A stretch of 64,000 bases of DNA. Source: Taklimakanibacter albus (GTDB lineage: Bacteria; Pseudomonadota; Alphaproteobacteria; Rhizobiales; Aestuariivirgaceae). Below, in pieces: positions 16,236 through 24,548 of this stretch. The stretch spans positions 372,001 to 436,000 of the forward strand of contig NZ_JAENHL010000007.1 of NCBI RefSeq assembly GCF_016595235.1, written 5' to 3'. The notes below the pieces were generated by a model. That model ran no database searches and was not told where the DNA came from. It saw nothing but the letters and a program-made list of their open reading frames with translations. A program made the translations under genes and the position numbers. The first letter of the stretch is position 1. Each line of letters opens with the position of its first letter.

Positions 16236-16480
16236 TCCAACAACGCAGACGAGATGACGAAAGCGAGCGAGAGATGACCATCTCACCAGATCACGAGGCC
16301 CCCGCGCCGAACCACTGAATTCACGAATTCCGGAAGGCGGTCGCCCGGTCTAACACCCGCCCCTCTCGCAGATCGTGTTTCTGCTTTCCGGAACCTTCCT
16401 CCCCAGCGGCTCACTGTCCCCCCCTGATCCCCTCGAGAGCCGCTCAACTAGGGCCCCTTAACCGGGGCCCTTTTCTTTTC
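16236..16480 (+). ncRNA. Candidate small RNA downstream of promoter module copy 1
   Basis: About 245 bases on the plus strand have no credible long reading frame and end in a strong Rho-independent terminator, yet no plus-strand gene lies upstream. The stretch contains several CU-rich runs able to pair with SD sequences (accttcctcccc near 16393, gtccccccctgatcccc near 16417) and a repeated ttccggaa. A 14-codon frame from 16273 exists but is too short to call. This accounts for the 415-bp gap between the sigma gene and glcF. Confidence 0.5.
16450..16479 (+). terminator. Orphan Rho-independent terminator (plus strand)
   Basis: An 8-bp GC-rich stem (16450-16457 with 16464-16471) and a six-base loop are followed by ttttctttt. 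The T tract is on the plus strand, while the adjacent genes on both sides run on the minus strand. Confidence 0.75.
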
Positions 16481-16484
16481 GCCG

Positions 16485-17810
16485 CTACCAGATGCCGCCC
16501 GTATCCGGCGCAACTTTTTTCTGAGGCGCGCGTAGCGTGACCGCGGCGAGCGCCGGCGGCATCGGTCCACCGCTCGCCCAATCGAGCAGCTCGACCGTGT
16601 GCAGCACCGGCAATGGTGAATGACCGGCAAGCTGAATCATGCAGCCGATATTGCCGGTGGCGATGATGTCGGGATCGGTGCTGTGGATATTTTTCGCTTT
16701 CCGCGCGCCGAGCTCGTTCGCCATGGCGGGTTGCAGAAGATTGTAGGTGCCGGCCGAGCCGCAGCAGAAATGTTTCTCGGGGATATCGAGCACGTCGAAT
16801 CCGGCCTGACGCAACAGCGCGCGCGGCTCGCGTGTCACCTTCTGGCCATGCTGCATCGAGCACGGATCGTGATAGGCCACGCGATAGGCTGGCATCTTGC
16901 CGCCGACATCGCTCAGCACTTCACTGATGTCCTTGGCTAGGCCTGCGATCTCCGCGGCGGACCTAAGCATCTCCGCGTCATGCGCGAAGAGATGGCCATA
17001 ATCCTTGACCGTCGTGCCGCAGCCCGAGGCATTGACGATGATCGCATCGAGGCCGTGTGTTTCCTTTTCCCGCGCCCAGGCCAGGATATTGGCGCGCGCA
17101 AAAACCTTCGCCTCATCTTCGCGGCCCATATGCAGAGGCAGCGAACCGCAGCATCCGGCGCCAGCCGCGATGACGACGTCGCAGCCCTGCCGCTGCAGGA
17201 GCCGGATGGTCGCCGCGTTGATATTGCCGTTGAGCGCCTGCTGCGCGCATCCGGCGAGAAGGGCGACACGTTTGCGCCGCACGCCCTGGGCTGGATGGAC
17301 AGTCACCGCAAGGACATTGGCGTGAAGCTGCCCTGGAATCCGGGCGAAAAACGGTTTGAGGCGCACAGGCAGTAATGGCGCTAAGGGCCTTGCCAGGCGC
17401 GCCAGGCGCAGCATCGCTTGGAAGAGCCGCGGCCGCGTCAGGGTTTTGGCGAGGGCGGCGCGCATCAGGCGATCGCTCAAAGACCGATGATGATGGCGCT
17501 CGATATGCGCCCGCGCCCGATCGACCAGATGCGCGTAATCCACCTTCACCGCGCAGGTCGTCATGCAGGAGAGGCAGGAGAGACAGCTGTCGATATGCCG
17601 GACCGTCTTGGCATCGGGCGCCCCGCCTTTTTCGAGCATGGCGCGTATGAGATCGATACGGCCGCGCGGCGATTCGTTCTCGTCGCGCGTCAGCACATAG
17701 GTCGGGCAGGCATTGGTGCAGAAGCCGTAATGCACGCAGGTCTCGAGGATCCCGTTGGCCTCTGCGATCTCCGGGTCGCGCAATTGCTCTTCGCTGAAGG
17801 CTGTCTTCAT
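16485..17810 (-). CDS. glcF: Glycolate oxidase iron-sulfur subunit-like protein
   Basis: A 441-residue protein with two N-terminal ferredoxin-type clusters and two CCG domains. The second cluster is intact (CLSCLSCMTTC near residues 76-86). The first reads C25-VHY-GFC31-TNAC35P, with Tyr28 where E. coli GlcF has the second cysteine. CCG domains are seen in LLAGCAQQA/GAGCCGSLP and YHDPCSM/HFCCGSAGTYN. GlcF works with FAD subunits GlcD and GlcE in glycolate oxidation, but neither gene is adjacent. The FAD oxidase at 21614 belongs to another branch. Confidence 0.85.
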   Translation of the reverse strand: MKTAFSEEQLRDPEIAEANGILETCVHYGFCTNACPTYVLTRDENESPRGRIDLIRAMLEKGGAPDAKTVRHIDSCLSCLSCMTTCAVKVDYAHLVDRARAHIERHHHRSLSDRLMRAALAKTLTRPRLFQAMLRLARLARPLAPLLPVRLKPFFARIPGQLHANVLAVTVHPAQGVRRKRVALLAGCAQQALNGNINAATIRLLQRQGCDVVIAAGAGCCGSLPLHMGREDEAKVFARANILAWAREKETHGLDAIIVNASGCGTTVKDYGHLFAHDAEMLRSAAEIAGLAKDISEVLSDVGGKMPAYRVAYHDPCSMQHGQKVTREPRALLRQAGFDVLDIPEKHFCCGSAGTYNLLQPAMANELGARKAKNIHSTDPDIIATGNIGCMIQLAGHSPLPVLHTVELLDWASGGPMPPALAAVTLRAPQKKVAPDTGGIW

Positions 17811-17881
17811 CCCTGTAGTCTAGGCGAGGCCATCTGTTCATTCCTGCCTGTAAGCGCAGGGCGATTTGTCCATCCCTGCAA

Positions 17882-18382
17882 TCAATCTTTGGCTTGGCGG
17901 TAGTAACTGCCGCCGCCATAGAGCAACGGATCATGATCGGCTCTCACCTTCACGTCGCCGACGCGGCCCAGGATGACGTCATGGGTCCCGACCGGAAACC
18001 TGTCGGAGATCTCGCAGAAGATATTGGACTGCGCGTCCTCGAGGAACGGAATACCCGCACCGTCACGCCGCCATTGCCCGAGCTGGAAGCGGCTGCCGCG
18101 CAGTTGCGAATTGGCGAAGCTCGCGATCAACTCATGATGGTCGCGATGCATGACATTGATGCAGAAGCGCCCGGAAGCGACCAGCGCCGGATGCAGCGTC
18201 GTCTCGCGATTGACGCAGATGAGGCAGGTCGGCGGCGCCAGCGACACGGAGGTCACGGCGGTCGCCGCCATGCCGCGCCATTCACCGTCCGCGGTGCAGG
18301 TCGTGATCACCGACACGGTTCCCGTAAAGGTCCGCATCGCGGCGCGGAACTGTTCCTCGGTATGTGAGCTCAGCGCACCCAT
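17882..18382 (-). CDS. Flavin reductase (FMN-binding split-barrel)
   Basis: A 166-residue flavin reductase of the HpaC type. It contains FRAAMRTFTGTVSVITT, MAATAVTSVSLAPPTCLICV and the C-terminal DPLLYGGGSYY. It supplies reduced FMN or FAD to a partner monooxygenase. The start at 18382 has GGAG six bases upstream; the frame extends further 5' without a better signal. The bacterial-luciferase-type oxygenase two genes upstream is its obvious partner. Confidence 0.9.
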   Translation of the reverse strand: MGALSSHTEEQFRAAMRTFTGTVSVITTCTADGEWRGMAATAVTSVSLAPPTCLICVNRETTLHPALVASGRFCINVMHRDHHELIASFANSQLRGSRFQLGQWRRDGAGIPFLEDAQSNIFCEISDRFPVGTHDVILGRVGDVKVRADHDPLLYGGGSYYRQAKD

Positions 18383-18470
18383 GGCCCTCTCCATGACGGT
18401 GGAATGCTCCGCCGATCGGGCGCTTCCGTCAATTCCGCCGATGCGCCTGGCGCAAGTCAGCGGCAATATT

Positions 18471-19217
18471 TCAGATCTGATTGGCGAGATCACGCCATTC
18501 GCGCCGCAGCGCCTGGCGGATCATATTACGCTCGCGCTCCGAGCGGTGGATATCGAAGCTGACGGCGATCGCCAGCTTCTCCTCGCGCTGCTGATGCAGC
18601 AAGGGCGTGGCGAAGCAGGAGAGATGCGGATCGAGCTCGCCATCCTCGACATGGATGCCGTCCTGCTGGGCGTCCTGCAGCGCGCCGGCGAGATCGTTCC
18701 AGCGCGTCTTGGTCCGTGCCGTGAAGGCAGGATAAGGCTCCTTGGGCAGGAGCGCGGGCCGCTGCACCTTGGCGACACTGCTGAGAAGCGCCCGGCCTGC
18801 CGCCGAGGCCCAGAGCGGATAGCTCGGGCCGACTTCGATATCGATCACCGCCCGCCGGTTGCTGGCGAGCCTCGCCAACGTGACCGCCTCCGACCCCACG
18901 AGCTGGATGAGATACACCGTCTCGCCGCAACTGTCGGCGACGCGCGCCATCGGCGGGGCCGCCACCTGGAGCAGATGGTCGACCCACACGGAGGCAAGGC
19001 GAAGCGAACGCGTGCCGAGCGCATAGTGGCGATTGGGCAGGCGGCTCGCATAGCCGTGCGCGATGAGCGTCGCCAGAAGGCGCGAGACGGTCGCCGGATC
19101 GACACCGAGCTGCTCGGCCGCCTCATTGGCGCGGATTCCGCCCGGCGCCTTGCGCTGCATCATCTCGAGGAGATCGAGGGCCCGAGCGACCGAGCGGATT
19201 TCACCCGCGCCCGCCAT
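18471..19217 (-). CDS. IclR-family transcriptional regulator
   Basis: A 248-residue regulator with an N-terminal winged helix (SVARALDLLEMMQR, then LGVDPATVSRLLATLIAHGY, residues about 8-55) and a C-terminal GAF-like effector domain (WASAAGRALLS, DGELDPHLSCFATPLL). It sits between the oxygenase and flavin reductase genes on the same strand, eight bases after the oxygenase stop. It is probably a local regulator of this catabolic operon. Confidence 0.92.
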   Translation of the reverse strand: MAGAGEIRSVARALDLLEMMQRKAPGGIRANEAAEQLGVDPATVSRLLATLIAHGYASRLPNRHYALGTRSLRLASVWVDHLLQVAAPPMARVADSCGETVYLIQLVGSEAVTLARLASNRRAVIDIEVGPSYPLWASAAGRALLSSVAKVQRPALLPKEPYPAFTARTKTRWNDLAGALQDAQQDGIHVEDGELDPHLSCFATPLLHQQREEKLAIAVSFDIHRSERERNMIRQALRREWRDLANQI

Positions 19218-19225
19218 GGTGGCCC

Positions 19226-20437
19226 CTATCCTTTTCCGGCGACGGCGTCCGGAAATTTGGGAATGACCTGCTCGCCGAAAAGCCGGATGGACTCGAGCAT
19301 GCGTTTCTGTTCCGTGATCCCGCCATACATGACGAAGATCATATATTCGACATTGAGCTCGTCCTTCAATCGCTGAATTTCCTCGCCGACCGTGTCGGGC
19401 GTGCCGACGATCTGGAAGCCGCTCGCAATCATCTGCTCGAAAGTTTTGGGAACCGGACCTTCCTGGCCCTTCATGCGCAGCGCCTCGAAGAAGCCGAACT
19501 CACCCAGCCAATGGGTCCAGAAGGCCGCACCCTGGCGCGCCGTCTCCATCGCCTCCTCATGCGTGCGCCCGACCGCGAGATTGCGGCACAGAGCGACGCC
19601 GCCGCCGGTCGAATATTCGCCGAAGCGCAGAGTTCGCCCGTGCTTCGCGGCTTCATCCATATAGGCCTGGAACACCCAGCGCACGATATCGAGATTGGCC
19701 GCCAGCGTGACCACCGAACTGCCGATCCGTGCCGACCAGTTGAGCGTTTCGGGACTCTGCGTCAGCGTGGTGAAGAGCGGCGGATGCGGACTCTGCCGGG
19801 GCTTGGGCACGGTCGCCACCTGCTTGAGCGCTCCGTCCGCGACGCCGGCATTGAGCCTGGCCGAGATCGGGTGCTTCCATTCGAGGCCGCGCGGCGGCAC
19901 TGAGATGAACTCGCCTTCGAAATCCCACAGATCCTCGGTCCAGGAGCGGCGCATCACCTCGAACCACTCCTCGACGATGCGCCGGTTGGTCGCCTCCGTC
20001 TCGGCCTTGCCGGTGCCGGCGGCATTGGCGCGGTAATGCTGGCCCATGACGCCGACCGAGCGCGGCTGGTAGCCGCGGCTCAAGCCGATATCGAGACGCC
20101 CGCCGGTCAGGTGATCGGCCATCGCGATATCTTCCGCGAGCCGAAGCGGATTCCAGTTAGGCAGCACCAGGCCCATCTGGCCTTGCCTGAGCCGCTTGGT
20201 GTGCTGGGCGAGATAGATGTTGAGCATCAACGGATTGGGCGTGACGTGATAGCCCTCGATCTCGAAATGATGCTCGGCGAACATCATCGAGGTCCAGCCG
20301 GTTTCATCGGCGCAGATCGCCTGCTCGCGCAGGTCCTCGATGGTATTGGCGTAACGATCCCGGTCCAATCCCCACAGGCCAGTACCGAGCTCCGTCTCCG
20401 ATGCAACGGCGACGGGGTAAAACATCCCGAATTTCAA
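19226..20437 (-). CDS. LLM-class flavin-dependent monooxygenase
   Basis: A 403-residue TIM-barrel oxygenase of the bacterial luciferase family. The N terminus MKFGMFYPV, MMFAEHHFEIEGYHVTPNPL (about residues 51-70) and DHLTGGRLDIGLSRGYQP (about 107-124) are family landmarks. Such enzymes oxidise substrates with reduced flavin supplied by a separate reductase. It is the first gene of the oxygenase-IclR-reductase operon. The substrate is not evident. Confidence 0.92.
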   Translation of the reverse strand: MKFGMFYPVAVASETELGTGLWGLDRDRYANTIEDLREQAICADETGWTSMMFAEHHFEIEGYHVTPNPLMLNIYLAQHTKRLRQGQMGLVLPNWNPLRLAEDIAMADHLTGGRLDIGLSRGYQPRSVGVMGQHYRANAAGTGKAETEATNRRIVEEWFEVMRRSWTEDLWDFEGEFISVPPRGLEWKHPISARLNAGVADGALKQVATVPKPRQSPHPPLFTTLTQSPETLNWSARIGSSVVTLAANLDIVRWVFQAYMDEAAKHGRTLRFGEYSTGGGVALCRNLAVGRTHEEAMETARQGAAFWTHWLGEFGFFEALRMKGQEGPVPKTFEQMIASGFQIVGTPDTVGEEIQRLKDELNVEYMIFVMYGGITEQKRMLESIRLFGEQVIPKFPDAVAGKG

Positions 20438-20543
20438 AGCGAGCCCTCTCTCAAAGATCGCGTTTAGATGCGCGTCCGAGTTGCTTCCGAAGTGGCCGGA
20501 ACGTCAATTGGCGAAGTTGCGCCTGGCGCAAGAGAGGCGGAAT

Positions 20544-21485
20544 TTAAGGTTTCCGCGATGCGGCGCGGAAATCGCGCGGCGTCACGCCGTATCTCGCCTT
20601 GAACACCTTGCTGAAATGGGAGATTTCGCGAAAACCCCAATCGAAGGCGATCTCGGTGATACTCTGCTGATCGAACCGCACATTGGCGAGCGTGCGCCGG
20701 CAGGCTTCCAGCCGCTCGGCCAGCATCCACGCGCCGAAGGTGGTTCCCATGCGCTGGAAACGCAGATGCAGCGTGCGCACCGAAATGCGCAATTGCCCTG
20801 CGACATAAGGCGGCGAGAGATCCGGCCGATGCAGATTTTTCTTGAGAAAGGCGAGCAGCGTGTCGGTCGGCAGCTCGCAGGTCTGGCGTTCGAAGGATGA
20901 GGGCGCGCTGGCGAGCGCCAGGAGATTGCAGACATTCTCGACCAGGAGATCGGCGGCATCCGCGCCGAGCGCCGGGTCGGCGCAGAGTTGTGTGAGATGC
21001 GCGCGCGCCAGCTCCGCATAGACACCGTCACCGCTCACCTTTATCGGTGGCGAGCGCCTGATCCACGGGGCTTTCTCCTCGAGCCTTCGGCGCGGGACGA
21101 GCGCCAGCGTGCGCCGTACCGGTGTCGGGAAGTCGACAGAGAAGGATTTCTCCACATCGACGATGGCGATCTCACCGGCATCGAGGAGAAGCGACGCATC
21201 GCCCTGGGCGATATGGCTTTGCCCCTCCTCCTGCCAGCTCACCAGATAACCCTCCTCACCCGAGCGCAGGACATGGTTGCGATGGCGCAGGATGCGATGT
21301 GGCCTGGACGTGAAGCGGGCCACTTTCGTGGGTCCGCTGGCAAAGCCGGAAATGCGCGCCTCGAAGCTTTCCGATCCCAGCCGTTCGGCATCGACATGCA
21401 GGATCGCCTGGCAGACCGCGTCGCGCCAATAGGAAAAGCGCAAGCGGGCTTCCGCATCACCAGTCGACCAAACGGTTGGGGTCAT
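20544..21485 (-). CDS. AraC-family transcriptional regulator
   Basis: A 313-residue activator with an N-terminal AraC-binding-like domain (residues about 15-190) and two C-terminal helix-turn-helix motifs (VAGQLRISVRTLHLRFQRMG and ITEIAFDWGFREISHFSKVF). The second is the AraC signature, followed by YGVTPRDFR. It is divergent from the VAO-type oxidase gene with a 128-bp gap, and the monooxygenase operon starts downstream. It may activate either unit. Confidence 0.92.
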   Translation of the reverse strand: MTPTVWSTGDAEARLRFSYWRDAVCQAILHVDAERLGSESFEARISGFASGPTKVARFTSRPHRILRHRNHVLRSGEEGYLVSWQEEGQSHIAQGDASLLLDAGEIAIVDVEKSFSVDFPTPVRRTLALVPRRRLEEKAPWIRRSPPIKVSGDGVYAELARAHLTQLCADPALGADAADLLVENVCNLLALASAPSSFERQTCELPTDTLLAFLKKNLHRPDLSPPYVAGQLRISVRTLHLRFQRMGTTFGAWMLAERLEACRRTLANVRFDQQSITEIAFDWGFREISHFSKVFKARYGVTPRDFRAASRKP

Positions 21486-21613
21486 CTGAAACCTCGGGCT
21501 ACCGATAACTTACTCCATCTGCGCGTCGAGACAACTCGCCCTGCGCTGCCGGATAAGACGGCGGAAAGGCGATCATCTAGACCTCAGGCTTCCCGCCAAA
21601 ACAGGAGGCGCCG

Positions 21614-23152
21614 ATGGATGCCCGCACTTCCGACCTCAACGCGTTTCTCGCCGCCGCCCGGTCCCTCCTCGGTGAGGACGGCGTCAATCACAGCGAAGAG
21701 ACGCTGCGGCGATATGGCGAGAATACCTTGCCGGGCGGCGATGTCCGGCCGGCGGCCGTGATCTATCCGGACTCGACGGCGCAGGTTCAGGCGATCGTCC
21801 GCCTCGCCAATGAGCATAGGGTGCCGCTCTATCCGGTAAGCACCGGCAACAATATCGGGCTCGGCAGCCGCTCGGCCAGCGCACCGGGCCAGGTGGTGGT
21901 CGATCTCGGCCGCCGCATGAACCGCATTCTCGAGATCAACGAGACCTTGGCCTATGCGGTGGTGGAGCCCGGCGTCACCTATCAGGCGATGTATGACGAG
22001 CTGGTGCGGCGCGGCAACAAGCTCATGCTCGATGTCACTTCAGGCCCGCCGCAAGGCGGCATGCTCGGCAATGCGCTCGACAAGGGTGCCGGCTACGGCC
22101 CCTATTTCGATCATTTTGGTTTCTCCTGCGGCATGGAAGTGGTGCTGGCCAACGGCGAGATCCTGCGTACCGGCGACGGCGCGCTCGACAGCCCCGATGT
22201 CTCCAACTGGCATACGTCGAAATATTCCTTCGGCCCCATTCTCGACGGCCTGTTCACTCAGTCGAATTACGGCATCGTCACTCGCATGGGCATCTGGCTG
22301 CTGCCGCGTCCGCCCGCCATCCGGTCATTTCATTTCGCCTATGATGACGACGACGACCTCGCTGAGATCGTCGATCTGTGCCGGCCGTTGAAGCTGTCGA
22401 ATTTCGTGCCGACCCTCTTCCGCGTGGCCAACGACCTCTATCTGTGCGGCACCGAGGGCGAGAGTCCGGAATATCGTGCGAGCGGCGGCAAACGTTCCAT
22501 CTCGGCAGAAGGCCGGCGCGCCCTGCGTGCGAAGCACGGCCTCGGCGCCTGGAATGTCTCCGGCGCGTTTTATGGGCCGAGCCCTGCCGCGATGGACCCG
22601 ATGATCGAGCGGGTGCGCGCCCATTTCGGCCAGTCCGGCAGAGCGCGCTACATTCCACATGAAGAGGCGCAAGCCATCGCGCCGCTCGCCATCGCCATCA
22701 ACGCCTTTTCCGGTGTGCCCGGTCACGGCGAGCTGGGATTGCTCAAATGGCGGCCGGGCGGCGGCAACAGCTGGTTCCTGCCCGGCACCCCGATGATCGG
22801 CAAGGTCGCCAACGAGTTCCAGCAGCTCTGCCGCGGCATCTATGAGGAGCACGGGCTCGATTACACGGTGATGAATGTCTGCTCGGCCCGTTTTGCCCGC
22901 GGGCTGCATGTTCTGGGCTTCAATCGCGAGGATGAGGATGAGCGCCGGAGGGCCGAGGCCTGTTACCGCAAGATGGCCGAGGAAGTGGCCCGCCGCGGCG
23001 TCTATGTCGGCCGCGCCCCGGTCGATTTTCACGAGTTCCATATGGCCCAGGCCATAGCCCCGTTCCGGGACGCCTGTGCTGGGATCAAGAATGCCCTCGA
23101 TCCGAACGGCATCCTGGCCCCCGGCCGCTATGGGATTCACGGTCATTCTTAA
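21614..23152 (+). CDS. FAD-dependent oxidase, 4-cresol dehydrogenase/vanillyl-alcohol oxidase type
   Basis: A 512-residue VAO/PCMH-fold flavoenzyme. The FAD-binding half has YPVSTGNNIGLGSRS (about residues 73-87), VVDLGRRMNRILEIN and a GPPQGGMLGNALDKGAGYGP loop. The C-terminal cap ends in ALDPNGILAPGRYG. Relatives oxidise p-cresol, vanillyl alcohol or eugenol-like phenols. The CAGGAGG SD is strong. The divergent AraC regulator suggests inducible catabolism. The closest branch and the flavin-linking residue cannot be fixed by eye. Confidence 0.88.
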   Translation: MDARTSDLNAFLAAARSLLGEDGVNHSEETLRRYGENTLPGGDVRPAAVIYPDSTAQVQAIVRLANEHRVPLYPVSTGNNIGLGSRSASAPGQVVVDLGRRMNRILEINETLAYAVVEPGVTYQAMYDELVRRGNKLMLDVTSGPPQGGMLGNALDKGAGYGPYFDHFGFSCGMEVVLANGEILRTGDGALDSPDVSNWHTSKYSFGPILDGLFTQSNYGIVTRMGIWLLPRPPAIRSFHFAYDDDDDLAEIVDLCRPLKLSNFVPTLFRVANDLYLCGTEGESPEYRASGGKRSISAEGRRALRAKHGLGAWNVSGAFYGPSPAAMDPMIERVRAHFGQSGRARYIPHEEAQAIAPLAIAINAFSGVPGHGELGLLKWRPGGGNSWFLPGTPMIGKVANEFQQLCRGIYEEHGLDYTVMNVCSARFARGLHVLGFNREDEDERRRAEACYRKMAEEVARRGVYVGRAPVDFHEFHMAQAIAPFRDACAGIKNALDPNGILAPGRYGIHGHS

Positions 23153-23174
23153 TTGAGAACAAGAGCTTAGCCAG

Positions 23175-23232
23175 ATTAACGCCAGATGAACGGCCCATTC
23201 AGGGAGGGTTCCGGCAGCCCATGGCATTGTCC
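23175..23232 (+). promoter_or_regulatory. Copy 2 of the three-copy promoter module
   Basis: Two direct repeats, agattaacgcc and agatgaacggc, lie 11 bp apart, followed by TTCAGGG (TTCA 23198-23201), GGCAT at offset 22 and TGTCC at offset 27. It precedes the small secreted protein gene at 23271 by about 40 bases. An 11-bp repeat period is typical of OmpR/PhoB-family operators. Confidence 0.65.
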
Positions 23233-23270
23233 TTGCAACGCTGAAAGTGCGTTTCGAGAGGGCCTATCCG

Positions 23271-23468
23271 ATGCGTATCCTTGCCACCACACTTCTTGCC
23301 GCCCTGCTGCTCAATGCCGGGGCGCTGACCAGTGACAACCGGGCCTATCTGCGCGCCAAGATCACCGCCGACAGCAATGTCACGACGCTGACCAAGAACC
23401 AGCCCTGGCCGGTCAAGAGCCAGATGAAGATTGAACCCTGCTCGCTCGACGGCTGCGTCGGCGTCTGA
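23271..23468 (+). CDS. Small secreted protein of unknown function
   Basis: A 65-residue exported peptide. A signal peptide (MRILATTLLAALLLNAGALT) leaves a mature part of about 45 residues with two cysteines in EPCSLDGCVGV, probably a disulfide loop. The ATG is preceded by GAGAGG at about nine bases. The frame is open eight codons further upstream, but that would spoil the signal peptide. The upstream promoter module is shared with another small secreted protein at 26736, so both may answer to one envelope signal. Confidence 0.65.
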   Translation: MRILATTLLAALLLNAGALTSDNRAYLRAKITADSNVTTLTKNQPWPVKSQMKIEPCSLDGCVGV

Positions 23469-23499
23469 CCTTTCAACGTATCACCTGATGAGTTTTATT

Positions 23500-23585
23500 C
23501 CCTGGCCTGCCAAGGCCAGGGTCGGCCGGAGGGCGGCGGAGCGGCACTCACGCCCCTCTCGAAACCGCGACCTGTCGCCCTCCGG
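23500..23585. repeat. Extragenic hairpins between convergent genes
   Basis: An 8-bp hairpin (23500-23507 with 23514-23521) is followed by a 10-bp inverted repeat (23526-23535 with 23576-23585). Neither has a T tract. It lies between the convergent small secreted protein and EamA genes and may end both transcripts. Confidence 0.5.
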
Positions 23586-23599
23586 TTCTTAATTCCGCA

Positions 23600-24460
23600 T
23601 CACGCGAAACGCTTGGCGCCCGCCACACAGGCCACGATACCGAGGGTGACGGCGATCATCGCCGGGCTCACATATTCGCCGAGCAAGAGCGCCGCGATGG
23701 CGAGCCCGAAGAAGGGCTGCAGCAATTGCAGCTGGCCGACCGCGGCGATACCGCCCAGCGCCAGGCCGCGATACCAGAAGATGAAGCCGACCAGCATGCT
23801 GAACACCGACACATAAGCGAGCCCGGCCCAGGCCGGCGCACCTATGCCGTTCCAGCTCTGTGGCCAGAAGGCGACGAGGAGGACGGCCATCACCGGCAAT
23901 GAGATGACGAGCGCCCAGGAGATGACCTGCCAGCCGCCGAGCCGGCGCGACAGCTTGGCGCCCTCGGCATAACCCAGCCCGCAGACGATGATCGCCCCGA
24001 GCATCAGGGCGTCGCCCAGGGGCGCCGCGGTGATGCCTTGCGCCAGCGCGAATCCCACCACCAGGGCGCTGCCGAGAATCGAAAACAGCCAGAAGGCCGG
24101 CTTCGGCCGCTCGCCGCCCCTGAGCACCGCGAAGATCGCGGTGGCGAGCGGCAGGAGGCCGACGAAGACGATCGAATGGGCGGCGGTGACATGCTGGAGC
24201 GCCAGCGCGGTCAGCAGCGGAAAGCCGATGACGACGCCGAAGGCGGTGACGATCAGGGGAACGATGTCGCTCTTCTCCGGCCACCGCTGGCGAAACAGCA
24301 TGAGCATCAGCCCCGCCAGGATCGCGGCGATGGTGGCGCGCGCCATGGTGAGGAAAAGCGGGTCGAAATCATGCACGGCGAGGCGTGTCGCCGGCAGCGA
24401 TCCGCTGAAGATGACGACGCCCAAAAATCCGTTGATCCAGCCGATTGCGGTTCTGTCCAT
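23600..24460 (-). CDS. EamA-family (DMT superfamily) exporter
   Basis: A 286-residue membrane protein with ten predicted helices in two EamA repeats (about residues 8-137 and 148-283). The first repeat begins INGFLGVVIFSGSLPATRLA and the second contains GFIFWYRGLALGGIAAVGQL. Such proteins export amino acids or metabolites. It is divergent from a MocR-type regulator with which it shares an 88-bp region, a common arrangement in which the regulator controls the exporter. Confidence 0.9.
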   Translation of the reverse strand: MDRTAIGWINGFLGVVIFSGSLPATRLAVHDFDPLFLTMARATIAAILAGLMLMLFRQRWPEKSDIVPLIVTAFGVVIGFPLLTALALQHVTAAHSIVFVGLLPLATAIFAVLRGGERPKPAFWLFSILGSALVVGFALAQGITAAPLGDALMLGAIIVCGLGYAEGAKLSRRLGGWQVISWALVISLPVMAVLLVAFWPQSWNGIGAPAWAGLAYVSVFSMLVGFIFWYRGLALGGIAAVGQLQLLQPFFGLAIAALLLGEYVSPAMIAVTLGIVACVAGAKRFA

Positions 24461-24481
24461 GCCGCTTCTGTGGCCGATGCC

Positions 24482-24529
24482 CCCTGGAAACTCCAGGGAC
24501 AGACAAGTACAATAAGGCCAAACTGTACT
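24482..24529. promoter_or_regulatory. Candidate operators between eamA-type exporter and MocR-type regulator
   Basis: Two inverted repeats occupy the short divergent region: ccctgga/tccaggg (24482-24488, 24492-24498) and agtaca/tgtact (24506-24511, 24524-24529, spacer 12). The second ends 19 bases before the regulator ATG. These are plausible sites for the adjacent MocR-type protein. Confidence 0.5.
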
Positions 24530-24548
24530 GGTGACAGGAGCAATACAG

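Noticed and set aside
16070-16243. N-terminal extension of the ECF sigma factor
   Set aside because: The frame is open but the sequence is unlike sigma region 1.2 or 2, and it overlaps promoter module copy 1 on the other strand.
16273-16317. A 14-codon frame inside the 16.3-kb sRNA candidate
   Set aside because: Too short to judge, with only a weak GAGAG sequence upstream; mentioned in the ncRNA entry but not called.
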